Below are positions 41,493 to 47,130 of a DNA stretch of 47,130 nt, piece by piece. This stretch comes from Chloroflexota bacterium (lineage in GTDB: Bacteria; Chloroflexota; Anaerolineae; Aggregatilineales; Phototrophicaceae): assembly GCA_009840575.1 (NCBI GenBank), contig VXNO01000040.1:1-47130 (forward strand). The letters are read 5' to 3'. The position numbers were made by a program, and so were the translations under genes. Under the pieces are notes generated by a model, which made no database searches, had not been told where the DNA came from, and saw nothing but the letters and a program-made list of their open reading frames with translations. Each line of letters opens with the position of its first letter. Position 1 is the stretch's first letter.

Positions 41493-42338
41493 ATGTGGCG
41501 CATCGGCGAATACGAGCTGTATTTGTTCAACGACGCCAGCGCCTGGGTCGATCCCGGCGGCATGTTTGGCCTCGTGCCGCGGGTATTGTGGTCGCGCTAT
41601 TATGCGGTCGACGAGCGCCAGCTAATGAATACAGCCAACCACACCCTGCTGATTCGCGGGGGCGGGCGCAATATCCTCGTCGATACCGGCTTTGGCAATT
41701 GCCTGAGCCAAACGCAGCGCAAACGCCGCAGCATCACCCATTTTGATGGCACGCAGGTTGGCTTGGCTGCGCTGGGCATCGCCGCTGACGATATTGACCT
41801 GGTCGTCAACACGCACTTGCATGATGATCACTGCACGGGCAACTTCCGGCTGGATGCCAATGGCGAGCGCCAGCCTGCCTTCCCCAATGCCCGTTATGTG
41901 GCGCAGCGCCGCGAATATGAAGAGGCTTGCGCGCCCAATGAACGCACGCGCGCCACCTACCTGCCGGGGAATTACCAGCCGCTTTATGAGTCGGGTCAGT
42001 TGCAATTGCTGGATGGCGATAGCGAGGTCGCGCCCGGCATACAGGCCTTGGTCACGCCCGGGCATACGCCGGCGCACATGAGCCTGCGCATCAGCAGCCA
42101 GGGTGAGCAAGCCGCATTTCTTTGCGACCTGGCTTCACTAGCGATTCATTTTGAGCGCCTGGCTTGGATGAGCGCCTACGATGTCGAGCCGCTGCTAACG
42201 CTGGAGACCAAGCGCCGCTGGCAGCCCTGGGCGCTGGAGACCAATGCGCTGTTATTCTTCCCGCATGATGCCAAGATTCCCGCCGGACGCTTGATCCAAG
42301 TCGAACATGGTCGTCCGCGGGTGGTGGCTGTCGATTGA
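41493..42338 (+). CDS. Metallo-beta-lactamase fold hydrolase
   Basis: A 281-aa MBL-fold enzyme binding two metals. The signature motif is VVNTHLHDDHCTGN (HxHxDH), preceded by GGRNILVDTGFGN. Further ligands are expected in VTPGHTPAHMSLRI and FLCDLASL. The last region ends FPHDAKIPAGRLIQVEHGR. This resembles the glyoxalase/lactonase-like group acting on lactones or esters, but the substrate cannot be set. It starts 15 bases after secA and probably shares its transcript. The convergent mutM follows after 29 bases. Confidence 0.85.
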   Translation: MWRIGEYELYLFNDASAWVDPGGMFGLVPRVLWSRYYAVDERQLMNTANHTLLIRGGGRNILVDTGFGNCLSQTQRKRRSITHFDGTQVGLAALGIAADDIDLVVNTHLHDDHCTGNFRLDANGERQPAFPNARYVAQRREYEEACAPNERTRATYLPGNYQPLYESGQLQLLDGDSEVAPGIQALVTPGHTPAHMSLRISSQGEQAAFLCDLASLAIHFERLAWMSAYDVEPLLTLETKRRWQPWALETNALLFFPHDAKIPAGRLIQVEHGRPRVVAVD

Positions 42339-42345
42339 GCCAATT

Positions 42346-42369
42346 AGGGCGACTCGCCGCCTCGCCCCT
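42346..42369. repeat. Inverted repeat between the MBL gene and mutM
   Basis: AGGGCGA (42346-42352) and TCGCCCCT (42362-42369) form a 6-7 bp stem, and its right arm overlaps the mutM stop codon. It may act as a two-way terminator, or be an intergenic repeat related to the GGGCGA/TCGCCC hairpin at 27984. Confidence 0.45.
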
Positions 42370-43219
42370 ACATTTTCCTCTGTGCCCTCTGCGCCTCTGG
42401 CGAACTTGGCTGGCAGACAGGGCAGAAGTGCGTCCCGCGCTGCGCCAGGCGGATTTTGTTGATTGGCGCGCCACAAGTCCGGCAGGGCTGTTCGGGGCGG
42501 CCATAAACAAAGAAATGGTGCTGCGAATTGCCTTTTCCGCCATCGGGCTTGCGATACCAATTGATGCTGGCGCCTTCGTGCTCGATGCCCTTTTGCAGCG
42601 CCCTCCGCAGCGCATCATGCAAGCGCGCCGCCTCGTCGTCCGTCAGCGACCGGGCAGGGCGGGCGGGGTGGATACCCGCGCGGAACAGCGCCTCATCAGC
42701 ATAGATATTGCCGACGCCCGCCACGAATTCCTGTTGCAGCAGCCGCGCCTTGATGGAAAGCCTGCGCCCCCGCAGCCCCTCGCAAAAGCCGGCGATTGTG
42801 AATTTGTCGCCGAGCGGCTCGGGACCCAAATGCCCCAGCAGCGCCGCGACATCGTCCGTCAGATAGACGCGCCCGAATTTGCGCGCATCCGAGAAGCGCA
42901 ACTGCCAGCCCGCGTCCAGGTCAAAGCGCACATGCACCCAGCGGTCAGCCACATGCCGCGCATCTGTCGCCGCCACATACAGCCGCCCCGTCATCTTTAA
43001 GTGCACAGCCAACGTGTCGTGATCCAACTGAATCAAGATATATTTGCCGCGCCGCCCCAAGCGTCTAACGACTTGCCCAGCCACGCGCGCTGCGAATTCA
43101 TCCGGCGCGGGCGAATGAATGCTGCGCCGCCAATCTTGCCACATGGCGAGTATGCGCCGCCCGACCAATGGCTCGCGCAAGCCGCGTACAACGGTCTCGA
43201 CTTCGGGCAGCTCGGGCAT
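42368..43219 (-). CDS. mutM: Formamidopyrimidine-DNA glycosylase (Fpg)
   Basis: Removes 8-oxoguanine and formamidopyrimidines from DNA and nicks the site, 283 aa. The catalytic Pro2 and Glu3 are in MPELPEVETVVRGL. The catalytic lysine is in GKYILIQLDHDTLAVHLKMTGRL. The helix-two-turn-helix has VGNIYADEALFRAGIHP. The zinc finger is CRTCGAPINKIRLAQRGTHFCPVCQ, complete with four cysteines. A 14-residue tail after the zinc finger (SSPEAQRAQRKM) looks like read-through into repeat-like DNA (42370-42410). It diverges from dnaE by 89 bases. Confidence 0.97.
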   Translation of the reverse strand: MPELPEVETVVRGLREPLVGRRILAMWQDWRRSIHSPAPDEFAARVAGQVVRRLGRRGKYILIQLDHDTLAVHLKMTGRLYVAATDARHVADRWVHVRFDLDAGWQLRFSDARKFGRVYLTDDVAALLGHLGPEPLGDKFTIAGFCEGLRGRRLSIKARLLQQEFVAGVGNIYADEALFRAGIHPARPARSLTDDEAARLHDALRRALQKGIEHEGASINWYRKPDGGKGNSQHHFFVYGRPEQPCRTCGAPINKIRLAQRGTHFCPVCQPSSPEAQRAQRKM

Positions 43220-43251
43220 GGATTCTCATCAAAATCGCCGGACAGTTTTGT

Positions 43252-43257
43252 TATAAT
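43252..43257 (+). promoter_or_regulatory. Candidate -10 box for dnaE
   Basis: A perfect TATAAT in TTGTTATAATACG, 51 bases before the dnaE ATG in the divergent mutM-dnaE gap. The -35 is poor. Confidence 0.5.
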
Positions 43258-43308
43258 ACGCGTGCCAGCCAGTGCTGCCTAGCCAACATAATCCACAGAA
43301 GCGAGATT

Positions 43309-46300
43309 ATGACCGCCGACTTCGTACACTTGCATGTGCATAGCGAGTTTTCGTTATTGGATGGGCAGAGCCGCATCAAAGAACTTGTCGCGCGCGCCAA
43401 AGAGCTGGATATGCTGGCGCTGGGCATCACCGACCATGGCGTTATGTTCGGCGTGCTGGACTTTTACCGCGCTTGCACGGAGGCGGGCATCACGCCCGTC
43501 GTGGGCATGGAAGCCTACCTCGCGCCACGCGGCATGACCGACCGCGACTCCCGCCTTGACCGCGAAGCCCACCACATGCTCTTGCTGGCGAAGAACATGC
43601 GCGGCTACCAGAACCTGCTAAAAATCGCCTCCGCCGCCCAGTTGGAGGGCTTCTATTATCGTCCGCGCATCGACAAAGACTTCCTGGCTGCCCACGCTGA
43701 CGGTCTCATCGCGACCAGCGGCTGCCTGGCTGCGGAAGTCCCGCGCTTGGCGAACAGGGGCGATTTTGAGTCCGCGCGTCAGCAAATCGGCTGGTACCAA
43801 GAGGTCTTTGGCAGCGACAACTTCTTCCTGGAGCTGCAAGGGCATGACATCCCCGAGCTGCATGAGCTGAACCGCTGGCTATGCGAATACCGCCGCAGCG
43901 GACACAGCCCCGTCCAGTTGGTAGCTAGCAACGATGTGCATTATGTCGGCAAGGACGATGCCGATGCTCACGATACCCTTCTGTGCATCCAAACCAGCAG
44001 CTTGAAGTCTGAAGAGAATCGCATGCGTATGCTGCCCGCCAGCAGCTATTATCTGAAATCCGCCCAGGAAATGCGCGCCGACTTCGCCGGTTTACCCGCC
44101 GAACTGATTGATGAAGCCTTTGCCAACTCACTGCGCATCGCGCAAATGACGCAAATCGACCTCGCGCCCAAGGGCTATCACCTGCCGACTTTCGCTGTGC
44201 CGGCGGGTTTTGATGAAGCCAGTTACCTGCAGCATCTCACCAACATCGGCATGACCTGGCGCTTTGGGGACGGCTGGCGCGGCGAGCCGGTCCTCCAGGA
44301 GCGCATCGACCGCGAGCTTAACATCATCCACACCATGGGCTTCGACAGCTATTTTCTGATTGTGTGGGACTTGTGCGAGTTCGCGCGGCATGCCGATATC
44401 TGGTGGAATGTGCGCGGCTCCGGGGCGGCTTCGCTGGTTGCTTATAGCCTGGGCATCACCAATATCGACCCGATACAAAACAGCTTGTTATTTGAACGAT
44501 TCTTAAACCCCGGCCGCGTCAGTATGCCGGATATTGACCTGGACTACCCAGACGACCGCCGCGGCGAGATGATCGCCTACACCGCTATGAAGTATGGCGA
44601 AGACAAAGTCGCGGCAATCATCACCTTCGGCACCATGGGCGCAAAAGCGGCTGTGCGCGATGTCGGGCGCGCTCTGGATGTCGACCTGGGGCTAATCAAT
44701 CGCGCTGCCGCCCTCATCCCCCAAGAAGCGCGCCAAAAGAAAATCCGCGACTATGTCGAAGCCAGCCCGGAACTGACAGCCCTATACCGGGACGAGCCGC
44801 GCCTGCAGCGGGTCATCGATACCGCCAGCGAATTGCAAGGCATGACGCGCCACGCCTCCACGCACGCGGCTGGCGTCATCGTCGCTGACCGCCCTTTGGT
44901 CGAGCTCGTGCCACTGCATCGCATCACCGGCAAAGACCCCTCGGGCGGCGCGCTGAAAGCCGTAACGCAATTCCCCATGGAAACGGCTGAATCTATCGGC
45001 TTGCTCAAGGTCGACTTCTTGGGTTTGTCCACGTTGACCATCATGCGCAAAGCCTGTGAGCTGATTGCCCGGCACCGCGGCGTTCACTACTCAAACGACA
45101 ACATCCCCTATCGCCATGACGATGCCACCGTCGAGCAGCGCGCGCGCCTGGATGTCGCTTTTGAGATGCTGGGGCGGGGCGAGACGGTGGGCGTCTTCCA
45201 GGTGGAATCCGGCGGCATGCAGCAGATGCTGCGCGGCATGCGTCCACGCGCCTTCGAGAATATCGTGGCGGCTATCTCGCTGTATCGACCCGGTCCCATG
45301 GACTACATCCCCGATTATTGCCGGCGCATGCACGGCGAAGAAGAAGTCGTCCCCTTGCACTCGCGCCTGGAGCCTATCCTGCGCGAGACCTATGGCATCT
45401 GCGTCTATCAGGAACAGATTGTGCAAATCGCCGGTGAGCTCTTTGGCTACGAGCTGGGTGAAGCCGACTTGATGCGCCGCGCCGTCTCCAAGAAAAAAGC
45501 CGAAGACCTCAAATTGCACAAAGCTATTTTCATCGAGCGCGGACCCGATAATGGCATCCCCGCCGAAACCGCCGCCGCCATCTTCGACATGATCGCTGAA
45601 TTCGCCAACTACGGCTTCAACAAGGCGCATGCCGCCGACTACGCGGTCATCACTGTGCAGACAGCCTACCTCAAGTGCCATTACCCTTATGAATATATGA
45701 CGGCATTCTTGAGCGTGCAGCGCGATGATTTGAGCAAAGTCTCAACTGTGCTGGAAGAATGCCGCCGCTTGTACATCCCCATCCTGCCGCCCGATGTCAA
45801 CAGCAGCCAACTCGACTTTGATATCGAAAGCGGGGGGGAAGGCAAACGCGCTATCCGCTTTGGATTGGCGGCTGTCAAGAACGCCAGCGCCTTGGCTATG
45901 CAAGAACTCATCGACCAGCGCGGCGAGCAGCCGTATAAAGACCTGCGCGATTTTATCCAGCGCGTCGACCTGCGAAAAATCGGCAAACGATCGCTGGAAA
46001 GCCTCATCAAAGTCGGCGCTATGGATGCCTTTGGCACGCGCGCCAGCCTCCTTGCCGCGCTGGACAGCCTCATCAGCGCCAGTGGCAAGCACCACCACGA
46101 TATGGAAGTCGGGCAGATTCAGATGTTTGGCGCTGCCGACAACAGCCCCGATAACTTCGCCGATGTTCATCACATTGACGAAGTGCACCCGCGCGACCGC
46201 CTCAAGTGGGAGAAAGAACTGCTAGGCTTTTACTTGACGGGCCGCCCGGTCGACCGTCACCGTGAGCAACTGGCAAAGCAAAATCTGCAAGCAATCAGCG

Positions 46301-47094
46301 AGCTGAAAAGCCTGGCGCTGAACAAGCCCGAGCGCGTTCGTGTTGCCGGTGAAATCACGGCGCTGCGCAAGCTCACAACCCGCAATGGCGACCCGATGGC
46401 GGTGCTGAGCCTGGAAGATTGGCACGATAGCGCCGGCATCATCGAAGTTGTGCTCTTCCCGGATGCCTACAGCAAAGCGCTGGAGACCTTTGCCAACAGC
46501 AGCCTGCCAGCAGGCGAGGGCGCGCGTGAACTGGCAGTCGGCGAAATCGTCTTGATTGGCGGACGCTATGACGAGAGCCGTGGCGACGCCCAGATCATCG
46601 CCGATCAACTCCGCCTGGATTTCAATGTTGCCAGCGCCGAGGCCACCCCCGAAGCATTCGCTGAGCCGCCGGGCTGGGCGCTTGACGATAGTCCGCAGCC
46701 CCCGCCAGAAGCGGCTTTCTCCGATCCAGCGCCCCCCGCCATGCCGCCGCCAGCGCCCCCCGCCAGCGACGAGCCAGCCTGGGCGAATGGCGAGAGCGAC
46801 CTGAAACTGCCCGATAGCGAACCCGATGCGCCCAAGCGAGCGCCGCGCACAATCAGCGTGACGCTGCTGGCAACAGCCGATATCGATAAAGACCGCCGCA
46901 AACTGGAGCGCATCCATCGCTGCTGCCTGCGCTTCCCAGGTCGAGACCACTTCCGAATCATTATCGCTCGCGATGAAGACCGCACCGCCTTGCGCTTCCC
47001 CGACCACACGACAAATTCATGCGACGAGCTATACGCCGCGCTGCTTGAGATCGTGGGCAAGAGCGAACTTTTGCAAGTCGTGGAGACAGCTTAA
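43309..47094 (+). CDS. dnaE: DNA polymerase III alpha subunit
   Basis: The replicative DNA polymerase, 1261 aa. Order of domains: PHP (FVHLHVHSEFSLLDGQSRIKEL, ALGITDHGVMFG), palm/fingers with the catalytic Asp pair in PDIDLDYPDDRRGEMIAY and third Asp in KVDFLGLSTLTIM, finger motifs AAISLYRPGPMDYIP and YQEQIVQIA, and GFNKAHAADYAVIT. An OB domain (about residues 1003-1070, VRVAGEITALRKLTTRNG...LSLEDWHD) follows. Residues about 1115-1180 are a Pro-rich acidic linker, and the last 80 residues form a small C-terminal domain starting RTISVTLLATADIDKDRRKLERIHR. Start ATG at 43309 with GAAGCGAG upstream; the open frame extends further but lies over the promoter. Confidence 0.97.
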   Translation: MTADFVHLHVHSEFSLLDGQSRIKELVARAKELDMLALGITDHGVMFGVLDFYRACTEAGITPVVGMEAYLAPRGMTDRDSRLDREAHHMLLLAKNMRGYQNLLKIASAAQLEGFYYRPRIDKDFLAAHADGLIATSGCLAAEVPRLANRGDFESARQQIGWYQEVFGSDNFFLELQGHDIPELHELNRWLCEYRRSGHSPVQLVASNDVHYVGKDDADAHDTLLCIQTSSLKSEENRMRMLPASSYYLKSAQEMRADFAGLPAELIDEAFANSLRIAQMTQIDLAPKGYHLPTFAVPAGFDEASYLQHLTNIGMTWRFGDGWRGEPVLQERIDRELNIIHTMGFDSYFLIVWDLCEFARHADIWWNVRGSGAASLVAYSLGITNIDPIQNSLLFERFLNPGRVSMPDIDLDYPDDRRGEMIAYTAMKYGEDKVAAIITFGTMGAKAAVRDVGRALDVDLGLINRAAALIPQEARQKKIRDYVEASPELTALYRDEPRLQRVIDTASELQGMTRHASTHAAGVIVADRPLVELVPLHRITGKDPSGGALKAVTQFPMETAESIGLLKVDFLGLSTLTIMRKACELIARHRGVHYSNDNIPYRHDDATVEQRARLDVAFEMLGRGETVGVFQVESGGMQQMLRGMRPRAFENIVAAISLYRPGPMDYIPDYCRRMHGEEEVVPLHSRLEPILRETYGICVYQEQIVQIAGELFGYELGEADLMRRAVSKKKAEDLKLHKAIFIERGPDNGIPAETAAAIFDMIAEFANYGFNKAHAADYAVITVQTAYLKCHYPYEYMTAFLSVQRDDLSKVSTVLEECRRLYIPILPPDVNSSQLDFDIESGGEGKRAIRFGLAAVKNASALAMQELIDQRGEQPYKDLRDFIQRVDLRKIGKRSLESLIKVGAMDAFGTRASLLAALDSLISASGKHHHDMEVGQIQMFGAADNSPDNFADVHHIDEVHPRDRLKWEKELLGFYLTGRPVDRHREQLAKQNLQAISELKSLALNKPERVRVAGEITALRKLTTRNGDPMAVLSLEDWHDSAGIIEVVLFPDAYSKALETFANSSLPAGEGARELAVGEIVLIGGRYDESRGDAQIIADQLRLDFNVASAEATPEAFAEPPGWALDDSPQPPPEAAFSDPAPPAMPPPAPPASDEPAWANGESDLKLPDSEPDAPKRAPRTISVTLLATADIDKDRRKLERIHRCCLRFPGRDHFRIIIARDEDRTALRFPDHTTNSCDELYAALLEIVGKSELLQVVETA

Positions 47095-47108
47095 GCGGGG
47101 GAAGATCA

Positions 47109-47130
47109 CCCCTCCCTCATTTTGGGGGAG
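47109..47130 (+). terminator. Second copy of the terminator-like repeat, after dnaE (cut by window)
   Basis: The 22 bases here are identical to those at 36688-36709. The right arm is cut by the window end. It lies 15 bases after the dnaE stop, as a terminator would. Confidence 0.6.

Noticed and set aside
43168..43308. N-terminal extension of DnaE
   Set aside because: It overlaps the mutM 5' end and the TATAAT box. The PHP domain begins at the ATG at 43309.
1..47130. CRISPR arrays, tRNA or rRNA genes, transposases, integrases
   Set aside because: None could be recognised. The gaps are too short for arrays, and no tRNA-like cloverleaf or transposase motif was seen by eye.

Overview
The window is a GC-rich bacterial chromosome segment with almost no spare DNA; no gap between genes exceeds about 300 bases. 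The gene content and style best fit a Chloroflexota bacterium, probably Anaerolineae-like. The pointers are a complex I operon with two nuoM genes in a row, an ATP synthase F0 cluster with an unusual subunit a, a short archaeal/eukaryotic-type ProRS, several GTG/TTG starts, and clade-type proteins of unknown function. This placement is an inference from gene content; there is no rRNA marker here.

Layout. 1-6446 (+): the end of a respiratory complex I operon (nuoL partial, nuoM1, nuoM2, nuoN). 6470-9297 (+): a CRP/FNR-like palindrome, then atpI-atpB-atpE-atpF and a terminator, with no F1 genes following. 9357-15009 (+): a MurE-type ligase followed by a GT-C membrane glycosyltransferase, a GT2 glycosyltransferase and a WbaP-type polyprenyl glycosylphosphotransferase, together an envelope glycan cluster. 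15017-16865 (+): a MazG-like pyrophosphohydrolase and proS. 17114-19264 (+): a large protein with two NYN nuclease-type domains. 19272-28290 (+): an RNA and translation block: rpsO, pnp, a 63-aa unknown, a methyltransferase-like unknown, a THUMP-like methyltransferase, a phosphoribosyltransferase, two tandem paralogous S1-repeat proteins, rpsU and infA.

28323-36216 (-): hrcA-grpE-dnaK-dnaJ-prmA-menG, interrupted between dnaK and dnaJ by an AT-rich P63C-domain gene of phage type. 36225-42338 (+): trxA, prs, a VTT-domain membrane protein, secA and an MBL-fold hydrolase. 42368-43219 (-): mutM. 43252-47094 (+): dnaE, then a second copy of a terminator-like repeat at the window edge.

How the genes work together. 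Complex I pumps protons that the F0 channel uses for ATP synthesis. Several of these subunits depart from the family pattern: the second NuoM lacks the TM7 lysine, NuoL carries an extended lateral-helix region and a His-rich loop, subunit a has a large His/Asp-rich insertion, and subunit b ends in a delta-like domain. The middle block combines RNA decay (PNPase, NYN protein) with 30S and initiation factors (S15, S1-like, S21, IF-1), and its leaders contain several promoters and hairpins. The minus-strand block is the HrcA-type heat-shock regulon, although no canonical CIRCE operator could be found by eye.

All boundaries, motifs and repeats were read by eye. Family assignments rest on recognised motifs, with no database search.
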